A stretch of DNA of 64,000 nucleotides from Burkholderiales bacterium (GTDB taxonomy: Bacteria; Pseudomonadota; Gammaproteobacteria; Burkholderiales; Burkholderiaceae_C): NCBI GenBank assembly GCA_028868825.1, contig JAGWTU010000006.1:86905-150904 (forward strand). The letters are read 5' to 3'. Position 1 is the stretch's first letter. Every line of letters starts with the position of its first letter. A model generated the notes under the pieces. That model was not told the DNA's origin. It saw only the letters and a list, made by a program, of their open reading frames with translations, and did no database searches. Both the position numbers and the translations under genes were made by a program. This document shows, piece after piece, positions 8,744 through 16,901 of the stretch.

Positions 8744-9913
8744 ATGCCGAATGCGGGCCCTGCTCCGCCCACCGCCGCCGCGATGACCGACCTGGCACGC
8801 CAGGCCGGATTCGCCCAATGCGTGACGCTGCTGCGCAAGACCTTGCGCCTGGCGCCGGTCGGCTGGATCCTCGTGGCCTGGCTGGCGTGGGGACGCACGC
8901 CGGCCGCGAACCTGGCGACCTGGATCGGCATCTTCGCCGTGCTGTGGCTGGCCAATCTGGTCACGCTGCACCGCCTCGAGCGCGCGGGGCCGCAGGTCGA
9001 TCGCGACGCGCCGGCGCTGATCCGCGTCGCCGTCTTCGACGGCCTTGCCTGGGGCCTGCTGGTGCTGCTGGTCATGGGGCACGACCGCATCCTCGATTCG
9101 TGGCTGGCCGTCGTGCTGTGCGGCGTCGTATCGCAGAATGCGCCGACCTACATCACCTACCGGCCGGCTTTCCGCGCGCTCGTGGCGGCGATGTGGGCCA
9201 CCGCCCTCGTGTCGGCCACCGTCATCGCCGAGCGCCTGCACGCCGCGCCCCAGCTCGCGGCCGGTCTGACGGTCTATTTCCTCTTGCTCGTGAACTCGAT
9301 GCAGCTGATTTCGCGCCGCGTCACCGAGGGCATCCGGCTGCAGCTCGAGAACGCGGCGCTGGCCGGCCAGCTCGAGGTCGCCCTGCAGGGCATGGAGCGT
9401 CAGGCGACGACCGACCCGCTGACCGGACGCATGAACCGCCGCGCCCTCGACACCCTGCTGGCGCGTTACATCCAGGAGGGCCGCGAGCGCGGCGCGCGCT
9501 TCGCGCTGCTGATGCTGGACGTCGACCATTTCAAGCGCATCAACGACGAACATGGCCACCCGGTGGGCGACCAGGCGCTGTGCCGCATCGCCGATCGCAT
9601 CGGCACCCAGTTGCGCAGCGGTGACAGCTGCGCGCGCTACGGCGGCGAGGAATTCGTCATCGTGCTGCCGCGTGTCGACGCCGAGGCCGCCAGCGACATC
9701 GCCGAGCGCATTCGAGCGGAGGTCGCGTCCGCGCCGCTGGCAACGCGGCCGCCGCTCGCGGTCACGGTCTCGATCGGCGTCGCCGAGTACCGCGCGCCGA
9801 TGACGGCGGCGTCCTTGCTGGCGCGCGCCGACCGCGCGGTCTACGCCGCCAAGCGCGGCGGTCGCAATCGGGTCGTGCTCGCCGACTCGACGTCGTTCGA
9901 GCCCTCGCGGTAG
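8744..9913 (+). CDS. Membrane-anchored diguanylate cyclase (GGDEF)
   Basis: 389 residues. About six hydrophobic segments fill residues 35-190, without a recognisable named sensor domain. A short coiled linker (195-220) leads to a GGDEF domain with DPLTG-like start (224-228), LDVDHFKRIND (metal/GTP site) and an intact GGEEF active site (300-304). An inhibitory I-site RSGD is present at 291-294, so product feedback is expected. It makes cyclic di-GMP from two GTP at the inner membrane; in this window type IV pili are a plausible downstream target, but that is inference. A second in-frame ATG 13 codons later (MTDLARQ) is an alternative start. Confidence 0.93.
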   Translation: MPNAGPAPPTAAAMTDLARQAGFAQCVTLLRKTLRLAPVGWILVAWLAWGRTPAANLATWIGIFAVLWLANLVTLHRLERAGPQVDRDAPALIRVAVFDGLAWGLLVLLVMGHDRILDSWLAVVLCGVVSQNAPTYITYRPAFRALVAAMWATALVSATVIAERLHAAPQLAAGLTVYFLLLVNSMQLISRRVTEGIRLQLENAALAGQLEVALQGMERQATTDPLTGRMNRRALDTLLARYIQEGRERGARFALLMLDVDHFKRINDEHGHPVGDQALCRIADRIGTQLRSGDSCARYGGEEFVIVLPRVDAEAASDIAERIRAEVASAPLATRPPLAVTVSIGVAEYRAPMTAASLLARADRAVYAAKRGGRNRVVLADSTSFEPSR

Positions 9914-9941
9914 TTCGCCGCCGCGGCCGGCCGCGCCGACC

Positions 9942-10640
9942 TCAGGCGCCGTAGAGATGCCGCGCCAGGAAGGTCAGCGAGCGGCCATGGGCCAGCGCCG
10001 CGCTCGGTGCGCGGTAGGCCGACCGATCCCAGCAATTGAAGCCGTGATGCGCATCGGCGTAGAGATGGACCTCGGCGCCGGCCATCGCCGCGCGCACGGC
10101 GGCGACGGCGGCCGGCGGGATGTGGTCGTCGTGGCCGGCGTAATGGAACTGCATCGGGCAGGCGATGGCCGGCGCGAGATCCAGTTTCTGCTGGATGCCG
10201 CCGCCGTAATAGGCCACCGCCGCGTCGAGCCTGCCGCGTGCCGCGGCCTGGTAGGCCAGACGGCCGCCGAAGCAATAGCCGATGCCGCCGACCCTGGCGC
10301 CGCCGACCTCGGGCCGCTCGCGCAGCGCGGCCGCCGCGGCGTCGATGTCGGACTCGATCTCCTCGGACTTGAGCGCCATCATCAGCTGGATGCCGCGGTC
10401 GCGATCGGCGCCGACATAGCCGAGTTCGATGCGCGGCCCGCCGCGCCAGAACAGGTCGGGCGCGAGGACGACGAAGCCGGCCAGCGCGTACTGCTCGGCG
10501 ACGCCGCGGATATGCGCATTGACACCGAAGATCTCCTGCCACAGCACGAGCCCCGGCCCGCGGCCGGCCGGCGGCAGCGCGAGGTAGCCGCCGAAACCGG
10601 GGGCGACATCTATCCATTGCGTCTTCACGGGGCTCGTCAT
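9942..10640 (-). CDS. Dienelactone hydrolase family protein
   Basis: 232 residues, a single alpha/beta-hydrolase domain. Key residues fall at or near the classical dienelactone hydrolase positions: Glu36 in WQEIFG, nucleophile Cys123 in GYCFGG, Asp171 in GHDDHIPP and His198/His199 in DAHHGFN. Classical enzymes open dienelactone rings in chlorocatechol breakdown, but most chromosomal copies outside catabolic operons have unknown carboxylester substrates. The start at 10640 fits the family N-terminus. It lies 26 bp downstream of ruvC on the same strand, so it may be the last gene of the dusB-fis-purH-ruvC run. Confidence 0.9.
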   Translation of the reverse strand: MTSPVKTQWIDVAPGFGGYLALPPAGRGPGLVLWQEIFGVNAHIRGVAEQYALAGFVVLAPDLFWRGGPRIELGYVGADRDRGIQLMMALKSEEIESDIDAAAAALRERPEVGGARVGGIGYCFGGRLAYQAAARGRLDAAVAYYGGGIQQKLDLAPAIACPMQFHYAGHDDHIPPAAVAAVRAAMAGAEVHLYADAHHGFNCWDRSAYRAPSAALAHGRSLTFLARHLYGA

Positions 10641-10666
10641 GCGATGACTCCAGTCGGGATGGGGGT

Positions 10667-11215
10667 TCAGTAGGTGCGGCCTTGGCGGTATTGCGCATGT
10701 TGCCGCCTTTGCAGCGGCGACGCTTGCGCCAGCGCGGCGAAGCTGGCGCCGGCATGCGCCTGGGTGATGGCCAGGCCGAGCGCGTCGGCGGCGTCCTTGC
10801 CCGGCAGCGCCGACAGCGCCAGCAGCCGCCGCACCATCTCCTGCACCTGGCCCTTGTTGGCCAGGCCATGGCCGACGGTGGCCTTCTTCATCTGCAGCGC
10901 CGTGTATTCCGACACCGCCAGCCCGGCGCTGACGAGCGCGGCCAGCGCCGCGCCCCGCGCCTGGCCCAGCAGCAGCGTGCTCTGCGGGTTGACGTTGACG
11001 AAGACGATCTCGAGGCTGGCGCAGCTCGGTTGGTAGCGCTCGACGACCTCGCGCACGCCGTCGAAGATGATGCGGATGCGCTGCGGCAGGTCGCCGCGCG
11101 GCGCCTCGAGCGTGCTGATCGTGCCGCTGGCGACATAGGCCAGCCGGGGTCCGTCCGCATCGACGACGCCGAAGCCGGTGCGCTGCAAGCCGGGATCGAT
11201 GCCGAGGATGCGCAT
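10667..11215 (-). CDS. ruvC: Crossover junction endodeoxyribonuclease RuvC
   Basis: 182 residues. It resolves Holliday junctions together with RuvAB, whose genes are not in this window. The four catalytic acidic residues of the RNase H-like fold are present: Asp7 (GIDPG), Glu69 (ASLEIVFVN), Asp141 and Asp144 (KDAADALG). The C-terminal tail is slightly long and basic ([10 protein letters not shown]). It starts 5 bp after the purH stop, so it is in the same transcript. This order (dusB, fis, purH, ruvC) is typical of Burkholderiales. Confidence 0.96.
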   Translation of the reverse strand: MRILGIDPGLQRTGFGVVDADGPRLAYVASGTISTLEAPRGDLPQRIRIIFDGVREVVERYQPSCASLEIVFVNVNPQSTLLLGQARGAALAALVSAGLAVSEYTALQMKKATVGHGLANKGQVQEMVRRLLALSALPGKDAADALGLAITQAHAGASFAALAQASPLQRRQHAQYRQGRTY

Positions 11216-11220
11216 CGGGA

Positions 11221-12804
11221 TCAATGACGGAAGTGCCGCGTCCCCGTGAACACCATCGCGATGCCGCGCTCGTCGGCGGCGGCGATGACCTCGTCGTCGC
11301 GCATCGAGCCGCCGGGCTGGATGACGCAGCGCGCACCGGCGTCGACGACGACGTCGAGGCCGTCGCGGAACGGGAAGAAGGCGTCGCTGGCCACCGCCGA
11401 GCCGAGCAGGCTGAGCCCGGCGTTGTCGGCCTTGATCTTGGCGATGCGCGCGCTGTCGATGCGGCTCATCTGGCCGGCGCCGACGCCCAGCGTCATGCCG
11501 CCGCCGCAGAACACGATGGCGTTGCTCTTGACGAACTTGGCGACCTTCCAGGCGAAACCGAGGTCGGCCATCTGCGCCGGTGTCGGCGCGAGTTTCGTCA
11601 CCACGCGCAGCTCGGACGCGCCGACGTTCTTCGCATCCTGGCTCTGCAGCAGCATGCCGCCGCCGACGCGCTTGAGGTCGAGCGCGTTCATCGCCGGCGC
11701 CAGCGGCACCTCGAGCAGGCGCAGGTTCTGCTTGGCGGCGAGCAGCTCGCGCGCCTCGGGCGTGATCGAGGGCGCGATCGCGACTTCGACGAACTGCTTG
11801 GCGGCGTTGATCGCCTCGACGACCGCGGCGTCGAGCGGGCAGTTCAGCGCCAGGATGCCGCCGTAGGCGCTCGTCGGGTCGGTCTTCAGCGCCTTCAGGT
11901 AGGCCTCGACGGCGCTCGCGCCGACGGCCACGCCGCAGGGGTTCGCATGCTTGACGATGACGCAGGCCGGGCCGTCGAAGGTCTTCACGCATTCCCAGGC
12001 GGCGTCGGCGTCGGCGATGTTGTTGTAGCTCAGCGCCTTGCCCTGCAGCTGCTTCCAGCCCGCCAGCGTGCCCGCCGCTGGCGCGGCGTCGCGGTAGAAC
12101 GCCGCACTCTGGTGCGGGTTCTCGCCGTAGCGCATGTCCTGCGTCTTCGTCAGCTGCAGCGTGTAGACGGCCGGATAGGCCTCGCGCGCCGGCACCGCGG
12201 CGGCGTGTTCCTCGGCGCCGGGCTGCAGCGCGCCGAGGTAGTTGCTGATCATGCCGTCGTAGGCGGCGGTATGCGCGAAGACCTTCGTCGCGAGCATGAA
12301 CTTGGTGGCGCGGCGCACGCCGCCCTGGCCGAGTTCGTCGAGCACGCGGGCGTAGTCGGCGGGGTCGATGACGACGGCGACATCGGCCCAGTTCTTGGCC
12401 GCCGCGCGCAGCATCGCCGGGCCGCCGATGTCGATGTTCTCGATCGCGTCCTCGAGCGTGCAGTCGGCGCGCGCCGTCGCCTGCGCGAAGGGGTAGAGGT
12501 TGACGACGAGCAGGTCGATGGTGCCGATGCCATGCGTCTCCAGCGCCGCCATGTGCGCGGCGAGGTCGCGCCGCGCCAGCAGCCCGGCGTGGATGCGCGG
12601 GTGCAGCGTCTTCACGCGGCCGTCGAGCATCTCTGGGAAGCCGGTGATCTCGGCGACCTCGGTCACCGCGAGCCCGGCGTCGGCGAGCAGCCGCGCCGTG
12701 CCGCCGGTGGACAGCAGGCGAGCGCCGCGCTGGGCCAGCGCGCGCGCGAAATCGACGATGCCGGTCTTGTCGGAGACCGAGATGAGGGCGGTGAGTGCGG
12801 ACAT
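11221..12804 (-). CDS. purH: Bifunctional AICAR formyltransferase / IMP cyclohydrolase
   Basis: 527 residues. It catalyses the last two steps of de novo IMP synthesis. The N-terminal MGS-like IMP cyclohydrolase domain (about 1-150) shows SVSDKTG, STGGTA, HPRIHAG and IDIGGPAML. The C-terminal transformylase domain carries RYGENPHQ and the catalytic Lys285-His286 in VKHANPCG, and ends in [12 protein letters not shown]. It starts 2 bp after the fis stop. Clustering of a purine enzyme with fis and ruvC is a conserved arrangement and need not imply a shared function. Confidence 0.97.
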   Translation of the reverse strand: MSALTALISVSDKTGIVDFARALAQRGARLLSTGGTARLLADAGLAVTEVAEITGFPEMLDGRVKTLHPRIHAGLLARRDLAAHMAALETHGIGTIDLLVVNLYPFAQATARADCTLEDAIENIDIGGPAMLRAAAKNWADVAVVIDPADYARVLDELGQGGVRRATKFMLATKVFAHTAAYDGMISNYLGALQPGAEEHAAAVPAREAYPAVYTLQLTKTQDMRYGENPHQSAAFYRDAAPAAGTLAGWKQLQGKALSYNNIADADAAWECVKTFDGPACVIVKHANPCGVAVGASAVEAYLKALKTDPTSAYGGILALNCPLDAAVVEAINAAKQFVEVAIAPSITPEARELLAAKQNLRLLEVPLAPAMNALDLKRVGGGMLLQSQDAKNVGASELRVVTKLAPTPAQMADLGFAWKVAKFVKSNAIVFCGGGMTLGVGAGQMSRIDSARIAKIKADNAGLSLLGSAVASDAFFPFRDGLDVVVDAGARCVIQPGGSMRDDEVIAAADERGIAMVFTGTRHFRH

Positions 12805-12806
12805 GT

Positions 12807-13040
12807 TCAGACCAGTTTGTGTGATTGGAGCTTGCGCCGCAACGTGTTGCGGTTGATGCCCAGCCATTCGGCGGCCTTGCTCTGGTTGCCCTCGGCATGG
12901 TGCATCACGACGTCGAGCAGCGGACGCTCGGCGGCGGCGAGGAAGAGCTCGTGCAGCGCATGCGGCTCGGCGCCGCGCAGATCCTTGAAATACTGCTCCA
13001 CGCTGCTGCGGATGCAGGCGTCGATCTCTTTTCTGCTCAT
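12807..13040 (-). CDS. fis: DNA-binding protein Fis
   Basis: 77 residues, short compared with the 98-residue enterobacterial protein and typical of betaproteobacterial Fis. The C-terminal helix-turn-helix is plain ([20 protein letters not shown]). Fis bends DNA and controls rRNA promoters and recombination. The ATG overlaps the dusB stop by four bases (ATGA); dusB-fis coupling is conserved across proteobacteria and supports the assignment. Confidence 0.96.
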   Translation of the reverse strand: MSRKEIDACIRSSVEQYFKDLRGAEPHALHELFLAAAERPLLDVVMHHAEGNQSKAAEWLGINRNTLRRKLQSHKLV

Positions 13041-14083
13041 GCTGCGATCGACGCGCGGTCGTCGTTGGCCGCCGCGGCCTCGGACACGCTGGGCAGGCGC
13101 GCGTGGCGGTCGGCGAGTTCGTCGAAGAAGGCGGTGAGCGCATCGACCTGGCGCGCGGCGTCTTCGATGCGGTTCATCGCGTCGCGAAAGGCGAGGCCGC
13201 CCGGCAGGTCGCGCACCGCCCAGGCGATGTGCTTGCGCGCGCTGCGCAGCCCCGTGTATTCGCCGTACAGCGCATGGTGGTCGAGCAGATGCTCGGTGAG
13301 CCAGCGCTGCACGTCGCGCGTGGCCGGCGCCGGCAACTTCTCGCCGGTGGCCAGGTAATGCGCGATCTCGGTGAAGATCCACGGCCGGCCCTGCGCCGCG
13401 CGGCCGATCATCAGCGCGTCGGCGCCGGTGGCCGCGAGCACCGCACGCGCCTGCTCGGGGCTGGCGATGTCGCCGTTGGCGACGACGGGAATGGTCAGCA
13501 CCGCCTTCACCGCGGCCACCGTCTCGTGCTCGGCGCTGCCGCCGTAGCCCTGCTCGCGCGTGCGGCCGTGCACCGTCACCATCGCGATGCCGGCCGACTC
13601 GGCGGCGCGTGCGATGGCCACCGCGTTGCGCTGCCCGGCGCGCCAGCCGCTGCGCATCTTCAGCGTCACCGGCACGCCGCGCGGCGCGCAGGCGGCGACG
13701 ACGGCCTCGACGATGGCCAGCGCCAGCGGCTCGTCCTGCATCAGCGCCGAACCGGCCCACTTGTTGCAGACCTTCTTCGCCGGGCAGCCCATGTTGATGT
13801 CGATGATCTGCGCCCCGCGATCGATGTTGTAGCGCGCCGCATCGGCCATCTCGGCGGCGTCGACGCCGGCGATCTGCACCGCGATCGGCGCCGATTCGCC
13901 GGCATGGTCGGCGCGCCGCGAGGTCTTCAGCGAGGTCCAGAGTTCGCGCTTGCTCGTCACCATCTCGCTGACCGCGTAGCCGGCGCCGAGCCGCTTGCAC
14001 AGCATGCGGAACGGTCGGTCGGTGACACCGGCCATGGGGGCGACGAAAAGCCGGTTCGGCAGATCGTGGGGGCCGATGCGCAT
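13037..14083 (-). CDS. dusB: tRNA dihydrouridine synthase B
   Basis: 348 residues. An FMN-dependent TIM barrel that reduces uridine in the tRNA D-loop. Visible signatures are [12 protein letters not shown] at 15-26, the catalytic Cys100 in [31 protein letters not shown] and the FMN phosphate site NGDI. ATG 14083 was chosen over in-frame upstream codons because the family begins MRIG. It is probably the first gene of the dusB-fis-purH-ruvC transcript; promoter elements must lie in the 118 bp before the divergent M32 gene. Confidence 0.96.
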   Translation of the reverse strand: MRIGPHDLPNRLFVAPMAGVTDRPFRMLCKRLGAGYAVSEMVTSKRELWTSLKTSRRADHAGESAPIAVQIAGVDAAEMADAARYNIDRGAQIIDINMGCPAKKVCNKWAGSALMQDEPLALAIVEAVVAACAPRGVPVTLKMRSGWRAGQRNAVAIARAAESAGIAMVTVHGRTREQGYGGSAEHETVAAVKAVLTIPVVANGDIASPEQARAVLAATGADALMIGRAAQGRPWIFTEIAHYLATGEKLPAPATRDVQRWLTEHLLDHHALYGEYTGLRSARKHIAWAVRDLPGGLAFRDAMNRIEDAARQVDALTAFFDELADRHARLPSVSEAAAANDDRASIAA

Positions 14084-14201
14084 GCGCGAGCTGCAGGACT
14101 GCTGAAAAAAGAGGCGGAAGTATAGCCCGCAGCCCTCGCCCCGATATCGTTGCCGCGCCAGAATGGCCGCCCGAGGCGACGCCGCCATGATCAGGATCCA
14201 C

Positions 14202-15692
14202 ATGCCATCGACCACGAGTTACGACGCCCTGACGCGGGCCTGGACGCGGATGCACCACCTGGGCCATCTGGAAGCGATCGCGAACTGGGACCGCGCCGCC
14301 AACATGCCGCCCAAGGGCAACGAGGCCCGCGCCGCCGCGCTGGCCGAGGTCGCGACGCTGCTGCACGGCATGCGCACCGCGCCCGAGCTGGGCGAGCGCA
14401 TCGAGCGCGCTGCGCAGGAGGATCTGGCCCCCGAGCAGCGCGCCAACCTGCGCGAGATGGAACGCCAGTGGCGCGCCGCGACGGCGCTGCCCGCGGCGCT
14501 GATCGAACGCCAGCAGCTGGCGACCTCGCGCTGCGAACATGCCTGGCGCAGCCAGCGTCCGGGCAACGACTGGGCGGGCTTCCTCGTCAACTTCCGCGAG
14601 GTGCTGGCGGTCGGGCGCGAGACGGCGCGGCGGCTCGCGGACCACGGCGGTCTCGGCCCCTACGAAGCCTTGATGGACCGTTACGAGCCCGGTGCCCGCT
14701 GCGCCCATGTCGACGCCGTCTTCGGCGAAGTGCGGCAATGGCTGCCCGGGCTGATCCGCCGCGTGCGCGAGCGCCAGGCTCGCGACACCGTCGTCCAGCC
14801 GCAGGGCCCTTTCGCGGTGGCGGCGCAGCGCGCGCTGTGCACGCGCGTGATGGAGCGCCTGGGCTTCGATTTCGGAGCCGGCCGGCTCGACGTCAGCGCC
14901 CATCCCTTCTGCGGCGGCGTGCCCGAGGACGTGCGCCTGACGACGCGCTTCCGCGAGGACGACTTCCTCACCAGCCTGATGGGCACGGTGCACGAGACCG
15001 GCCACGCCCGCTACGAGCAGAACCTGCCGCGCGAGCGGCTCGGCCAGCCGGTGGCCGAGGCCCGCTCGATGGCGCTGCACGAAAGCCAGAGCCTGAGCTT
15101 CGAGATGCAGCTCGGCAGCCACCCCGGTTTCGTGCGCGGCATCGCGCCGCTGCTCGTCGAGGCCTTCGGCGACCAGGCCGCGTTCGAGCCCGCCAACCTG
15201 TGCCGGCTGCTCACGCGCGTGCAGCCGGGGCTGATCCGCGTCGACGCCGACGAGGTCACCTACCCGGCGCACGTCATCCTGCGCTACGAGATCGAACGCC
15301 CGTTGATCGAGGGCGCGATCGAGCCCGAGGACGTGCCGGCGCTGTGGGACGCGAAGATGATGGAGCTGCTGGGCGTCGACACGCGCGGCAACTACCGCGA
15401 CGGCCCGCTGCAGGACGTGCACTGGGCCGAGGCCCTGTTCGGCTACTTCCCCTGCTACTCGCTGGGCGCGATGTACGCGGCGCAATGGTTCGCGGCAATG
15501 CGGCGCGAGAGGCCCGACCTCGACGCGCGCATCGGCGCCGGCGAACTCGCCGCGGTGTTCGACTGGCTGCGCGAGCGCATCTGGAGCCAGGGCAGCCGCT
15601 GGGAGACCGACGAACTGGTGCGCCGCGCCAGCGGCGAGCCGCTCAACCCGGCGCATTACCGGGCCCACCTCGAGGCCCGTTACCTCGGCTGA
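14202..15692 (+). CDS. M32 family zinc carboxypeptidase (carboxypeptidase Taq)
   Basis: 496 residues from the chosen start. The zinc site is HETGH (264-268), with the third ligand Glu294 in HESQS. Other M32 marks are DVRLTTR and YPAHVILRYEIE. The protein is mostly helical and cytoplasmic, and removes C-terminal residues from peptides. ATG 14202 (MPSTTSYD) has AGGA 5 bases upstream and matches family N-termini; ATGs at 14187 and 14163 are in frame and possible. It stands alone between divergent dusB and convergent 15708. Confidence 0.93.
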   Translation: MPSTTSYDALTRAWTRMHHLGHLEAIANWDRAANMPPKGNEARAAALAEVATLLHGMRTAPELGERIERAAQEDLAPEQRANLREMERQWRAATALPAALIERQQLATSRCEHAWRSQRPGNDWAGFLVNFREVLAVGRETARRLADHGGLGPYEALMDRYEPGARCAHVDAVFGEVRQWLPGLIRRVRERQARDTVVQPQGPFAVAAQRALCTRVMERLGFDFGAGRLDVSAHPFCGGVPEDVRLTTRFREDDFLTSLMGTVHETGHARYEQNLPRERLGQPVAEARSMALHESQSLSFEMQLGSHPGFVRGIAPLLVEAFGDQAAFEPANLCRLLTRVQPGLIRVDADEVTYPAHVILRYEIERPLIEGAIEPEDVPALWDAKMMELLGVDTRGNYRDGPLQDVHWAEALFGYFPCYSLGAMYAAQWFAAMRRERPDLDARIGAGELAAVFDWLRERIWSQGSRWETDELVRRASGEPLNPAHYRAHLEARYLG

Positions 15693-15707
15693 GCGCCGCG
15701 GCGGCCG

Positions 15708-16073
15708 CTAGAGCTCGAGCAGGCCGGGCCGCGTCGTCGCCTGCTCGAGCTGGGCGGCGTCGAAGGCGCTGGGCGTGATCTCGCTGACCATCATCCGGCT
15801 GTCGCTGTGGAAGGTCGAGCGGAACATGGGCTGTTCGGGCTGGCCTTCGAGCGCGTCGAGCAGGCGCTTGAGCAGGTCCTTCAGGGCCGCGTCGTCGGGC
15901 GGCAGCGGCAGGTTCGACAGTTGCGAGCAGATCTTCACGAGCGTGGGCTTGGCGATCTCGTCGATCACCGCGACGCCGCGCTTGCCCAGCGAGCCCTCGA
16001 GCGCGGCCAGATGCGGCAGCACCTCGCGCGCGCCGCGCACCCGGTCGAGCAGCTTGCGCAGCGAATGCTGCAT
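15708..16073 (-). CDS. Conserved hypothetical protein (121 aa)
   Basis: 121 residues from MQHSLRKLL; an upstream in-frame ATG at 16142 would add 23 Ala/Glu/Pro-rich residues of low conservation appeal. The N-terminal two thirds is helical with a striking ICSQLSNLPLPPDD segment; the C-terminus ends in acidic/hydrophobic residues. I recall similar short proteins in other Burkholderiales but no function. No signal peptide or membrane segment. Codon use matches the neighbours, which supports a real gene. No good ribosome site is visible before either start. Confidence 0.6.
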   Translation of the reverse strand: MQHSLRKLLDRVRGAREVLPHLAALEGSLGKRGVAVIDEIAKPTLVKICSQLSNLPLPPDDAALKDLLKRLLDALEGQPEQPMFRSTFHSDSRMMVSEITPSAFDAAQLEQATTRPGLLEL

Positions 16074-16183
16074 CAGGCGGCCACGCAGGCGCTGGGCGCC
16101 TTCGGGTTCGGCTTCGGGGCGGGTGGCGGGGGCGGCTGGCATCGGGGTGGCGACGTATCCAGACGTATATCGGCCCCGGGCCT

Positions 16184-16199
16184 GCGGGCTTGAGCCCGC
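16184..16199. other. GC-rich hairpin between convergent-side genes
   Basis: GCGGGC-TTGA-GCCCGC is a perfect 6-bp stem with a 4-base loop between the phasin stop and the 15708 gene start region. No T-run follows on either strand, so it may slow RNA decay or transcription after the phasin gene rather than act as a standard terminator. A tandem TTCAGCCCGCC-like repeat lies beside it (about 16222-16242). Confidence 0.35.
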
Positions 16200-16238
16200 C
16201 GTGCCCGGCCCGGCTTCAGGCCGCGTTCAGCCCGCCAT

Positions 16239-16757
16239 TCAGCCCGCCGTTTTGCGTGCCGCCTTGCGCGCCGGCTTGGCCGCCGCCGGTGCCGGCGCGG
16301 CCGCCTTGGCAGCGCGCTTGCGCGGCGCGGACGCTGGCGCCGCGGGGCCGAGCTTGGCCACGGCAGCCGCCAGCGCGTCGACGCGCTGCGACAGCGCCGC
16401 CAGTTCCTTGGCCGTGGGCACGCCCAGCCGCGCCAGCGCCTTGGCGGTGCGCGACTCGAAGATCGACTCCAGCTTGTCCCAGTTCTGGCCGGCACGCGAG
16501 GTCACCTGATCGGCCATCGCGTTCATCTTCTCGCCGACCTCGCCGAGCTTCTCCTCGGCCGCGGACTGCGTCTTCTTCTGCAGGCTCAGGCCTTCCTTGA
16601 TCAGCGATTCGAAGGCCTTGCTGCCCTTGTCCTGGGCGTTGGCGAAGGCGCCCATGCCGGCCAGCCAGATCTGCTGCGCCGATTCCTTGACCGCCTGCGC
16701 CAGCGCGCTGCTGCCGGCTTCCTCAGCCGGGGCGCCCGATTTCATCTTCTTGACCAT
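16239..16757 (-). CDS. Phasin family / PHA granule-associated protein (PhaF-PhaI type)
   Basis: 172 residues. The N-terminal two thirds matches the phasin family PF05597: AQQIWLAGMGAFANAQDKG and FESLIKEGLSLQ, an amphipathic helical region that coats polyhydroxyalkanoate granules. The C-terminal 35 residues are an Ala/Lys/Pro-rich histone H1-like tail (AAKPARKAARK), as in PhaF, which binds DNA and helps share granules at division. A strong ribosome site (AAGGAG) precedes ATG 16757, and a TATATT -10 candidate lies at 16808-16813. It is divergent from the acyl-CoA reductase. It implies that the host stores PHA. Confidence 0.9.
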   Translation of the reverse strand: MVKKMKSGAPAEEAGSSALAQAVKESAQQIWLAGMGAFANAQDKGSKAFESLIKEGLSLQKKTQSAAEEKLGEVGEKMNAMADQVTSRAGQNWDKLESIFESRTAKALARLGVPTAKELAALSQRVDALAAAVAKLGPAAPASAPRKRAAKAAAPAPAAAKPARKAARKTAG

Positions 16758-16901
16758 CCGAGTCTCCTTCGTTCGTTGCGGGGGTCGGCAGCGGCGCCGA
16801 CGCCCGCAATATAGGGTTCCCCCGCGTCGCGCGCCCTCGAAATCTCTAGTGAGCAGGCTCTATGCTCGGCGCTGGAGACTCGAACAAAGCAGGAGCCAAC
16901 G

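Noticed and set aside
16222..16242. Tandem TTCAGCCCGCC-like repeat as a regulatory repeat
   Set aside because: Only two imperfect units reaching into the phasin stop region; too short to support a function.
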